Assembly (NCBI GenBank): GCA_030386875.1
Contig: CM059564.1
Coordinates: 69,769,436-69,833,435 of the forward strand
DNA length: 64,000 nucleotides
Direction of reading: 5' to 3'
Source of the DNA: Morinoia aosen
Taxonomy: Eukaryota > Arthropoda > Malacostraca > Amphipoda > Talitridae
The notes beneath the pieces are model-generated. The model did no database searches. It was not told where the DNA came from and saw only the letters and a list, made by a program, of their open reading frames with translations. Shown here piece by piece: positions 39,901-46,000 of this stretch (its first letter is position 1; every line of letters starts with the position of its first letter). A program made the position numbers and the translations under genes.

Positions 39901-41373
39901 TTTAATAGTTGCTGTGACTTGCTGTGCGATGTTTGTGGCAGTAAGACCTCGAAATTTGAGAAGTGGAGACAACCTGAATTGCGAGACCTTCGGCGCGACA
40001 TAGTGCAGGCACTGAAGCGCTAGCAAATTGATGTTATTACTACTACTACTACTTGCTGGATATGACAGGCAGTGACAAAGTGTTTTGGGTAATTTTTACA
40101 TCGCTAATGAGAAATCTTCATTTTGATGTTGCTGTGCAGGTTGATCACGAGTACGTCTCCAAGGGTTACATTTTGAGAAAAGGAAGAATAAAAGTGACTG
40201 TCTTCAAAGTCTTCAAAGTGAGTGCGATTATTTCCAATTTAGAAGAACTAACCTTCCCTTTGTATTGTATCTGTAGGAATTAGCCCTCCCCAGGGAAAAT
40301 GTGAGGTCCCGAGCTAGGAGTAAGGTAGGCCTTTTTGTTGATTTAGAATGTTTTTATGTTAAGGACCATCTTTTCGGTTCTCTGCTGTCCTCTTTTTCAG
40401 CATGTACTACTTTCTTCTTCAACTTTGATCATGTTTCATGAGCTTTATTCTCGATTTACTGTTTCAATGCCCTTTCTGCATAGATTCCGCGTTCCCTTAT
40501 ATCCATACTAAATGGTGCTCTCCTCCTTCCTCTCTTTGTAACGCTTTTTTTAGAGGTTATGGTGGCTTAAACTATCATCTAATCTTTATATGAGAGCAGT
40601 TAGAATTTACCTATTTATTGGAATTCATTTCAATTTTTGTGAAACTGTAGTGGGTGGGTGAATTTGAATGGCAGTGATTACTTAGCTTTGTTGGCTAATT
40701 AGAATTTATTAATCTCTTCCGACATATTAAGTTTAAACCATCCGTGAGGCATAATAATGTTAAACACTATTCAATAGCTAGAATATTTTTAGTGTATTTA
40801 TATGTTTCTGAATTTTTTGGACTTAGATTACGAGAATATATCCCTGTTCAATTTTGCATTCAAGAAGGCCTGTCAACGTTCTCATGTTATGTGGTAAAAT
40901 ACTGTGAATGCTTCATAAATTACGATAACCAACGTATGTAATTGCAAAGTGCAGTAAGGTGGCAGGCGGCTACCTGCGGATTTAGTGGACACATCCAGCG
41001 TAATGGGAACTCATCCACGCGCTTTAATGAAGTTTTATCTAAATCGACCCATTTTCTTTGGTTCGTTTTTGTTCCGTGTATATTTTGTAGCGATTATGAG
41101 TGACTTGACCTCATGAATGCTCCAAATAACCGGGTTTGTGCACACATTTTTTGTCTCTGTTGTCATGTCGTAAGTAGCCGTCCGTTGCCTGAGCAGGTGG
41201 GAGGCGGCGGCGGAGGCAAGGACGGGCTGGAGGGCGTCACCAAGAGCCACGTGGTTGAGCTCAGCGCCCTCACCACGCGCGTCGACGAGACCATCGCAAC
41301 GGACCTCAGGATACTCGCTGACCACCTCAAGCCGCTCGTTAACTTGCAGAACCTCGACTATAGAAGATTATAG
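27851..41373 (+). CDS. MED18: Mediator complex subunit 18 (six coding exons)
   Basis: Subunit of the Mediator head module, the nuclear complex that links activators to RNA polymerase II. Coding exons: 27851-27944, 28461-28586, 29545-29655, 31198-31283, 40140-40217 and 41197-41373. They total 672 nt, or 223 residues, close to the about 208 of animal MED18. Diagnostic blocks in order: QEFVLQGSVLDLSV, NRLQGLCDNADS..TFHDQEICFVL, PWQLRYTGQPEVG, NRPALLRNC, DFLHELGAKVDHEYVSKGY, VTVFKVFK and ILADHLKPLVNLQNLDYRRL. All five introns are GT-AG and phases agree. The ATG at 27851 sits in gccaccATGa. Intron 4 (8.9 kb) holds a complete non-LTR retrotransposon. The gene converges on DDX1. No disruption seen. 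A paralogous pseudogene is unlikely given its introns and open frames. Confidence 0.93.
28461..28586 (+). CDS. MED18: MED18 coding exon 2
   Basis: After acceptor tctcacaacag the exon encodes GSVLDLSVMVLLNRLQGLCD and TFHDQEICFVLKDFS. It ends with one base before donor GTAAGT. The LxxRLxGLCDN block is the best-conserved MED18 signature. Confidence 0.92.
29545..29655 (+). CDS. MED18: MED18 coding exon 3
   Basis: Encodes a Gly-rich lead then VMLRVRKALDQPDLPWQLRY and TGQPEV. Two AG acceptors six bases apart (exon from 29545 or 29551) are both in frame, so the residue pair at the junction is uncertain. Donor GTCAGT follows 29655. A 30-bp tandem repeat begins about 40 bases inside the following intron. 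Confidence 0.9.
29693..29832 (+). repeat. 30-bp tandem repeat in MED18 intron 3
   Basis: About four and a half copies of tgatattacttccaacttgtattccatgg, the first two near-identical and the later ones diverged (ccaacttgtgttccgtgg, ccaacatgtattccttgg). Confidence 0.75.
29833..30909. other. MED18 intron 3, no recognisable feature
   Basis: Intronic, AT-rich. The - strand open frame at 30411-30602 shows no motif. Confidence 0.4.
30910..31137. mobile_element. piggyBac-like MITE, copy 1
   Basis: Bounded by TTAA on both sides (30910-30913 and 31134-31137), with the ends TTAACACattt and cgTGTTAA in inverted orientation. The interior matches 51644-51886 (for example gatccagttaatgtttgctat and ttgactttaaat), so this is a small dispersed family. 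TTAA targets are the hallmark of piggyBac elements. No transposase. Confidence 0.6.
31198..31283 (+). CDS. MED18: MED18 coding exon 4
   Basis: After acceptor tttctgtgcag the exon encodes GNRPALLRNCLDVPVSSNIC and DFLHELGAK, ending in phase 0 at donor GTATGC. The NRPALLRNC block corresponds to the conserved NRHALVRNC segment of animal MED18. Confidence 0.92.
31324..31940. repeat. Inverted pair of tRNA-derived SINEs
   Basis: Two nearly identical arms in opposite orientation: 31324-31551 (-) and 31615-31841 (+), with the + arm continuing into a second partial unit to 31940 (254-bp period). In the + arm an A-box-like block lies at about 31769-31785 (agtgcagtcgatagcg) and a B-box-like block at 31810-31820 (gagttcgagtc), at tRNA spacing. 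The transcript of MED18 intron 4 would fold into a hairpin of over 220 bp here. Confidence 0.75.
31941..33500. other. MED18 intron 4, left part
   Basis: AT-rich intronic sequence without recognisable gene. The - strand frame at 33202-33411 has no motif. Ends at the first copy of the LINE target duplication (33501-33514). Confidence 0.45.
33515..33986 (+). promoter_or_regulatory. 5' untranslated region of the LINE
   Basis: GC-rich, with short inverted blocks (ggggggccatgggaaggcccccc at about 33653-33676; cccgggcgtacataggggctgccacgggccgggg). Elements of this group usually carry an internal RNA polymerase II promoter at their start. No TATA box is seen, as expected, but promoter activity is inferred only. 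Confidence 0.45.
33987..35855 (+). CDS. LINE ORF1, gag-like zinc-knuckle protein
   Basis: About 622 residues from the first ATG at 33987; an upstream TTG-initiated extension is not plausible in a eukaryote. The N-terminal part is Pro/Arg/Gly-rich. A central region has FFVIKANDNSPMAEVDVAKA and an RRM-like stretch. Three CCHC knuckles lie at about residues 248-300: CFKCQAFGHGAKTC, CANCSMEQHESPC, CANCEGPHPASSTSC. The C-terminal third is low in complexity and charged, with several Ser-Pro and Lys/Arg clusters, as in nucleic-acid-chaperone ORF1 proteins that coat LINE RNA. The stop TGA overlaps the ORF2 start as ATGA. Confidence 0.9.
   Translation: MDTLTGITSPEPGKRVVPSSQFPVGGEGTGRRDGSAEWTMQPYEPPRPSRPAEASSDGRVPGAGRRKNRRWQRLPSAVEDELPAVEYKKFFVIKANDNSPMAEVDVAKAYRELCHRLGGEPTKINEVRNGSLLVEVKNLHQSRCITTIKSLAGVEVTVSPNERLNQTKGTIWYKNSPRYTDAHILEELERFGAKEVYCFKRRERGVLTPGRVYLITFDRCRLPDTVSIGWTRCLVRQYVPRPRRCFKCQAFGHGAKTCRAQRGTCANCSMEQHESPCVRPARCANCEGPHPASSTSCSHYEIEAEILATQVRESISYGEAKRTVTSRYVSPRTSYADVAQHRRLNSQPIFRQPEQPHSRSVAARRDEQEPEPLSLVDASALRSQSLAQKPPVRVTQPLAQSGPSNKEISKDPASTTHQKDSSNEQFQSIPSIITSRKRTKSDVSPPQDVKQTKTPKTLRFMEDTPADSQGQAIPSQEKDPVRDSVATTGGRAEHERSTVRESRSAVRGPSRGDKQERGSGRDLSLPTKEKNSPHIDSEKQRNIVTQRIRSLERVTTVPKEVAAHLLKIFPPPKNLPTGPPPAVPVHPWIDRPPVSTSPGLTCAAGEGIEKGPTYITSKTDKK
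35852..39565 (+). CDS. LINE ORF2, endonuclease-reverse transcriptase-RNase H
   Basis: 1237 residues. Apurinic-type endonuclease at the N-terminus: NTFLQWNIRGYRRN, VCLQET (catalytic E), LILGDVNAKHILWGN and GSDHYPV (catalytic D-H). Reverse transcriptase in the middle: PGPDGIHYRMLKK, NYRPIALTSCLGKLMEKM, CLFFDMHKAYDTVW (motif A), EGLPQGSVMSCTLFSVALN (motif B) and ASLYVDDFMVYSS (motif C, YVDD). RNase H near the C-terminus: KFYTDGSKVGDAVGCAAV, FTAELYGVLEALRL, FVDSKSVVEA and WVPGHVGVSGNERADQEA, with D, E, D, D all present. A CCHC-like tail CERCRVPLTVKHFLAEC ends the protein. Start ATG overlaps the ORF1 stop (ATGA), suggesting termination-reinitiation. Confidence 0.95.
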   Translation: MNTFLQWNIRGYRRNYGDLRALLERHQPCCVCLQETLLGNVTPRPPSNYNIELFSPAPNPVPGTGLAVLVRRDVGYSRFAVNTRLQAIAFRVYIGKHMITVCNIYIPPGEPLALQDLSLLSNQLARPALILGDVNAKHILWGNARSDRRGEIVEDFIVASDFCLLNTGAPTHFHVQTGTSSAIDLSLCTPDILSEFQWSVSSDAHGSDHYPVLMHSVQNQQMLIESRFNFKKANWRNFGALTTMEDPNEAHGVDELVDSFVSAMHEAANSAIPKSKGGCPVHRVPWWNNDCQAANIERKRALRRYQRTKELADKIAYNRARARAQIIKDVARKVSWQKYVSTLNSDTPMAKVWQRVNKMRGKCSYRRPCLEVNGVLTSDPECVAEALARSFYSVSSGRLYSPAFTVLKQQQEQQQLDFSTNSTYSYNDPLTMVEFYNALKKCKNTAPGPDGIHYRMLKKMHTTAIKFLLYIFNKIWITHTYPQQWRTSLIMAFEKPNKPPSNPDNYRPIALTSCLGKLMEKMVNARLTRWLEAEELLNPVQFGSRQLRGTTDALLRLQNHLVANLAERRRTMCLFFDMHKAYDTVWRYGILKTLHEYGLRGNMALYIREFLGERTFRVKVGGTLSSSQLQCEGLPQGSVMSCTLFSVALNGITSTLPPGTVASLYVDDFMVYSSSTHLPALTRRMQLAINNANKWAQEHGFNFSPEKTVGLYFQGRGRSDPPQLTLQGRQVSFSHSAKFLGVTLDDRLSWKPYLATLKADCVRRLNLLKSLAGLTWGADRMTLLRLYRTLIRSKIDYGCIVYQYAKATSLSKLDPVHHAAIRICTGAFRSSPSSSLCVESGEPPLRHRRVQLTLQYLARLEQVPLSPAWTSVHAPLGRHLPFPYFLPSSEDYSAVVAAMQLRPMRIQPVFLESFPTWRVPIGSFCPGCQMPKKDSMPTHILKGIFLDHIAEKHARAMKFYTDGSKVGDAVGCAAVSGELVSAKRLLPESSIFTAELYGVLEALRLIKHCVYDTFAIFVDSKSVVEATREHNSTHPLVGEIVMNLINLTRERKSVTLCWVPGHVGVSGNERADQEAKRAAEANEETLNLMVPFRDYYPRIKAAVRERWQHEWDNAANDNNKLRSIKPTIREWISSSCRGRRLEVMLCRLRIGHTRLTHGHLMERLPQPQCERCRVPLTVKHFLAECPLNAVARNLHFPHLRGCAQDVLTGILGEAEQSTYNVTALQSFIGACNLSSKM
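39566..40052 (+). other. 3' untranslated region and (tac)n tail of the LINE
   Basis: Contains a GC-rich inverted block (gcgcgctgcgcaatgcccctgggggtttcagcgcgggtaaggcgccc region, 39621-39670) that could form the stem recognised by ORF2. A first trinucleotide tract (ctactactactactg) lies near 39828-39842 and the terminal tract ttattactactactactac at 40033-40052. No poly-A tail. Confidence 0.7.
40140..40217 (+). CDS. MED18: MED18 coding exon 5
   Basis: After acceptor gttgctgtgcag the exon encodes VDHEYVSKGYILRKGRIKVT then VFKVFK, phase 0 at both ends, donor GTGAGT. The block matches the DHEFVAKGH.FRKG.MK..VYKIF segment of animal MED18. The LINE target duplication lies only 74 bases upstream. Confidence 0.93.
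40270..40575 (+). repeat. Dispersed about 330-bp repeat, copy 4
   Basis: In MED18 intron 5. Blocks tatctgtaggaattagccctcccc, cgagctaggagtaaggtaggcc, aaggaccatcttttcggtt, agcatgtactactttcttcttcaac, tgtttcatgagctt, atgccctttctgcatagattccgcgttccc and ccatactaaatggtgct, ending taacgcttttttta. Same orientation as MED18. Confidence 0.75.
41197..41373 (+). CDS. MED18: MED18 coding exon 6 (last)
   Basis: Acceptor tgcctgagcag. Encodes a Gly-run insert (VGGGGGGKDGLEGVT) then SHVVELSALTTRVDETIATD and LRILADHLKPLVNLQNLDYR plus RL, with stop TAG at 41371-41373. The LKPLV.L.N.D..RL ending is characteristic of MED18. The Gly run is longer than in the human protein. Confidence 0.93.
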   Translation: MGGGGGGKDGLEGVTKSHVVELSALTTRVDETIATDLRILADHLKPLVNLQNLDYRRL

Positions 41374-41475
41374 GGCCTGTGCACGGTCTTCTATGTTGTA
41401 CTTGTTATTCACGCTTAAGGCTCTAGGATTAAATACATGCTCGTTTCTTAAATTTTATCGGGTTTTCATATCATA

Positions 41476-41481
41476 AATAAA
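41476..41481 (+). terminator. MED18: Probable MED18 polyadenylation signal
   Basis: AATAAA 103 bases after the stop codon, with a variant ATTAAA at about 41429. The next gene is on the other strand, so the transcript probably ends here. Confidence 0.55.
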
Positions 41482-42781
41482 GGCGGATTATATGCTCATA
41501 CGAGTTCTGCTTTCCAGGTTGATCATTCATGTCTCGTTCATCACCAAGCTTCAGATGTGGCTGCGGGGTTTATTTCGCAGTTGTGCGAGTGCATAAAAAA
41601 GAGAAAAGCTGTAAACTTAGTTTGCCTTTGGTACCGTAGAATTATTATAAAATTTTTAATTCCTCCTAATTGCTGCAAAATTTCAAGTTACCAAAAATTT
41701 TCATCTAGCAAAATACTGAAAACTTGGCATTCTTCTAATATGAATTTTTACAGTTTGTTATTATTTTGTTCCCTAATGTTGATCGCCGCAGCGTGGTTCG
41801 TCTCATTATGACGACCGCAATGTCTGCTATGCTGGTAGTGGAAGTTTATCATGAGTTAGTTTCAAGAGTTATATTTCCTATGGGAACAAAATTATGGCAT
41901 CTTGGGATTATGCGCTCTTAGTGGGAATATACGAGGTTCCGAGCCGAGGGTTACGAAGGCCTTTCTTTTGTTTAAATAGAATAGGTATTTTGTTTTGCTG
42001 CGGACCAGCTTTTTTTTGGTTCATTGGTCACCTTCACTTCGGCAGCTATCAATTTATGTTTCATCCGTTGTTTTGTCAACTTCTTTCAGTCTTGCTATTT
42101 CTGTACGCAGGGTTAAAGGACACATGCGCATAGATTCCCTGTTCCTTTAATTTCATACTAGATAGATAGTACCCTTTTCCGTCGTCTCTTGACACACCCT
42201 AGTTGTATTAAGGGATGTCTAAACTTGCTTAACCCAATTTTTTTCTCAGGTAGGCCGCTTCTCTTTACCTTCCTGCGTCGAGCAATTCATATATCGTGTA
42301 TGGAAAATGACTAGCAGGTTATATCATTTCCTTTTTATTAATTCATGATTCTTTTCATAACAGAAGACAAAAACGAAGAAAATACTAACTACAACACGCA
42401 AAGAACATGCATCAAAGAAAGAGTTGTGGAAATAAATAAGAGCTCCAGTATCGCGAACAGCATTGGAAGTTCGATGAAAGCAAGTTTTTGAGGCTTTAGC
42501 TGAAGATACAAGAACGGGCCGGGCCGCACGTTAAGGGATAACTGTTTTTTTGCCCGTAGGTCATCACAAAATTTATCCGCGCGTAGTAACAACGACCTTG
42601 TTACTAAAGGTATAAAATTCAGTCAAGAGGGAAAAACCATAAGTTACCTTAAAGCCGGAAACAGATCTATGATATTACTGGCATGATCAAGTGCTAAGAA
42701 AAATACTTCATGCCGCAAGTCGTATTATACACGACAAAAGTAAGATCACAAACGTTAAATCTTCAAAGTTCAGGCAATATT
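41482..42781. other. Intergenic region between convergent MED18 and DDX1
   Basis: About 1.5 kb separates the two stop codons. The region holds one dispersed repeat (41875-42225) and otherwise no recognisable gene. Small frames such as 41557-41811 (+) are unassigned. Confidence 0.5.
41875..42225 (+). repeat. Dispersed about 330-bp repeat, copy 5 (diverged)
   Basis: Diverged copy: tcctatgggaacaaaattatgg, gggaatatacgaggttccgagccgagggttacgaaggcc, tttcatccgttgtttt, gcgcatagattccctgttccttta and catactagatagatagtaccc. + orientation, downstream of MED18. Confidence 0.55.
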
Positions 42782-42787
42782 TTTAAT
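42782..42787 (-). terminator. DDX1: Possible DDX1 polyadenylation signal
   Basis: ATTAAA on the - strand 167 bases after the DDX1 stop. A T-rich region on the same strand follows. Weak evidence. Confidence 0.3.
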
Positions 42788-42953
42788 GCATAAATATTTC
42801 CTTCAGTTACACAGCAGAGTTGAGTTTGCGCCCCCTTTTGAATTTGCATGGTACATCAACTAGCCAATGCTCACAAGAGAAATGTAGAAATCAACACTGG
42901 GATACTTCGGTCCTTCAGTTAACAGTAAGCAATCCTGGACTAACTGGAAGGCC

Positions 42954-43081
42954 TTATCGCTGCCACGGATAGCACTTGCCGTACTGACGCCTGATGTAAA
43001 CGTTCTGCGCCTCACGCTCGAGGTTCGCCAGTTCCAACACGGTGGGTGCGAGCTGCTCCACGTGCGTCTGGTAGTTGGAGC
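42954..43081 (-). CDS. DDX1: DDX1 last coding exon
   Basis: Encodes [40 protein letters not shown] and R, with stop TAA at 42954-42956. The LAPTV.EL..LE.EAQ block matches the DDX1 C-terminus; the final YGKCYPWQR differs from vertebrates. Confidence 0.92.
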
Positions 43082-46000
43082 CTGTAACACAACTCGAATT
43101 ACTCAGACTCCGCGCTGGGGGTCACCGTGATCATTGGCATGTTGAACACGGGCGTGTAGTATTTCCATCGTATCAATAGTACAACATGATCTTTTAGGGA
43201 ACTGATTTATATAACAGTTTCAAAAATGCCTAAGTTTCTTTCATGTATCTCGCTTATTCAAAGGTTACTGGCACACAATGGCAACAGTAGAACATTAATC
43301 ATTCAGTAAACTTGTTTGAACACAAATTTATGTATTTTTGTTATTATGACTTCAGACTGCAAGGATACATTAGATGTTGGTTTGAGCCTCCCTAACCGCT
43401 AAAAAAAAAGCGTTCCAATGAGAGCAAAGATGAAGGCCCCATTTAGTGTGGAAATAAGGAAACACAGAAGCCATGCAGAAGGGGCATAGAAACCAACGTT
43501 GAGAAAGAAGTTTATAAAACAAAATATAAGTTTAAGAAAGTCGTAGATGCTGAAAAACAGGACTGCAGTTAACCAAAAAAGATAGTCTCTAACATCACAA
43601 AAAATAAACATTTTATTTCAACAAAAAAGAAGGCCAACCTAACTCTCAGCTCGGGTCCACACGCATTTTCTCCCTGGGAGTGCTAATTCCCATAGATACA
43701 ATAGTTGTATCCCGTTGAAGGGTACTGAAAGGATAATCATAAGCATATGATATAGTTAAGTAACACCATTCAGGGCCATACTCTAGCACCTAATGGTGCA
43801 TTGACACCGACAACGGGTGGGCTACAAGAGGATGGCATGAAGCGAGGGACACTCACCAGCGTTGGAGCGGCGCTCGCCATACACGACTTTGCCGTCGAAT
43901 TCGTTCACTGGGACTTTGAGGTCGCTGCCCACGCACTGGATGGTCACGCCCAGATGCTCCTCGATGTCAGCCAAGTACTGCGCGGTCGAAACAACTAATA
44001 GTGAACGCATATGCCTGTATAAAATTCTCAAGTCAACCAACTATGGGTCTATAGACAAGTGCGTCACTATTTAGAATTTCTATGATTCACATTGGGGAAA
44101 GCATTGACACAAATTTTTGATAACTTGGCGTAATTTTTTTTCAGAAAGAGGCAAATGTTCCAGAGCCTAGAACTTTTCTTCTTTGAAAAATTAGTGAATA
44201 ATGAACAAAAAATATTAACGACGAAAGACTTGAAGCGTAAATAGACCCAATGCACGACACAACTAACAAGTAAACAGCACAATGAACAATTAGACAGTAC
44301 TGAACAGCACAACCGGCAAATATCATTCAGCATTAGGTACAACGTTCTAGCGCAGAGCTTTACATAACATAAGAACTTGTAACCTTGGAAAAATGCATGC
44401 AACGTAATATTTTCTGACGTGAAAATTTGAATTACTCGTGTGTAGCCAAAATACTGACGTGAAACTATTTACTTGTAGCACCACGCACGCTTACGTGACT
44501 TGCACGGCTCCAGCAGAATCGAAACTCAGCTTGAACTCAATAAAGCAACCACACAATTAAGTTAAATCGCCGAATACCAATATGCTTCACCAGAAGCCCA
44601 CTGCACAGCTGCGGCAGCACCACCACAATTCACGCACGCTAAACAGCACCTCACCTGAGGTTCATTGTACCAGATGCAGCAGCCGTGTTCCGAAGTGAGC
44701 CTCGTGTTGAAGCAATTCTTGCCCCGGCTCTTGCACCACTCGCCATGGTACCACACTTTCTCAGGTACGTCAGACACCAGCGATATAGCGAGACCCATTC
44801 TTTCTGCGCGTCCCACGCGACCAATCCTGTAGAGAGAATGAGAACGTGGCCGCTATAAATTGTTAATAAAGTGCTGAGTAAGCGGCATAGTAACGGGTTC
44901 TCGGTATAACAGGGGCCAGTGAACCACAACAAATGAAATAAACATGCAGGGAACAATTTAGGATGGTAGTAGCATTATTAATATAGATTTGCTAGGTCTT
45001 CAGTAATTCGTACTATATCGTACCGTGGTCTCACAGTTCAAAAATACAAACTTGGCATCACTTTAGCAAAAACATACTATGCAATTTTTATTCAATGCTT
45101 GTCACAATTAACATTCTGGAAACAGCAGCAGCCATCATAAAAGCCATTCCAATTGCCACCTATGAAATAACACAATTTCTTCATCATTGTATAAATATTC
45201 CCCAACTTCTACTCAAATTTGATTTGAAATGCGTAAAGTAATGCTAATTTACATATGAGTAAAATATAAGAAAACAACCCTTTCCTGACCTTTAATCGCC
45301 TATTGAGTTTTACAACCTGCTGGGCTTCATCGGCCGATAATCAATTTTGCGTGCTGCTACACATAAGCAAAACGTGTAAAACATCACTCCATTAGAGCTT
45401 GAACTTACTGTGCACACATGAAGCCTCTTGCACATGAAAAAATGCGCAGCATTTATTCACAAAAATGGGACAGCAAGTGATGACACACCTGTGAACATAG
45501 TTGCTCTTCTCATCAGGCAGGGTAACGTTGATGGCAAACGGGAGTCCGGTGATATCGAGGCCGCGCGCCGCGACGTCGGTGCAGATGAGGAATTTAACTT
45601 CGTCCCTCTTGAAGCTCTCCAGGTTGTCCTTGCGCTCCTGGGGCCGACGGTCGCCGTGCAGGCACACGCAAGAGTACGGATTTGTAGGATTGCGGGCCCC
45701 TCCTCCTGTTGAGGAAGAATTATAAACTTCCTTATCTCTCCACAACTGGGTTATACCAGAACATTGTTCGTCTGAAACAATCTCGCACTGCTCTACAACC
45801 ACGCATTTCGATACTCTGAGTGACGGGTGCACCTATGAGCAAGCTTAGATCGTTCATTTTAATGATTTGCAGTTCCTATGCCCTAACTTCTAAAAAAACA
45901 GGATATGACTTCTGAATCAAATATGATGACCCAGTAGAATTGGTAGTATTTTAGTTCTATAGCACCCTTGTATGTTTGCTAACATGTATTACTTCAGTTC

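Larger units (their letters stand above)
33515..40052 (+). mobile_element. Full-length non-LTR retrotransposon (I/Jockey group with RNase H)
   Basis: Complete insertion of 6.54 kb in MED18 intron 4, same strand as the gene. The 14-bp target duplication ttgctggatatgac lies at 33501-33514 and 40053-40066. Begins CCTCCCAACGTCCCCC and has a GC-rich 5' untranslated region of about 470 bp, ORF1 (33987-35855), ORF2 (35852-39565), and a 3' untranslated region of about 490 bp ending in (tac)n rather than poly-A. Both ORFs are open from end to end with all catalytic motifs, so this copy may be autonomous. Its GC-rich codon use contrasts with the surrounding intron. Clade placement rests on domain layout only. 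Confidence 0.92.
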
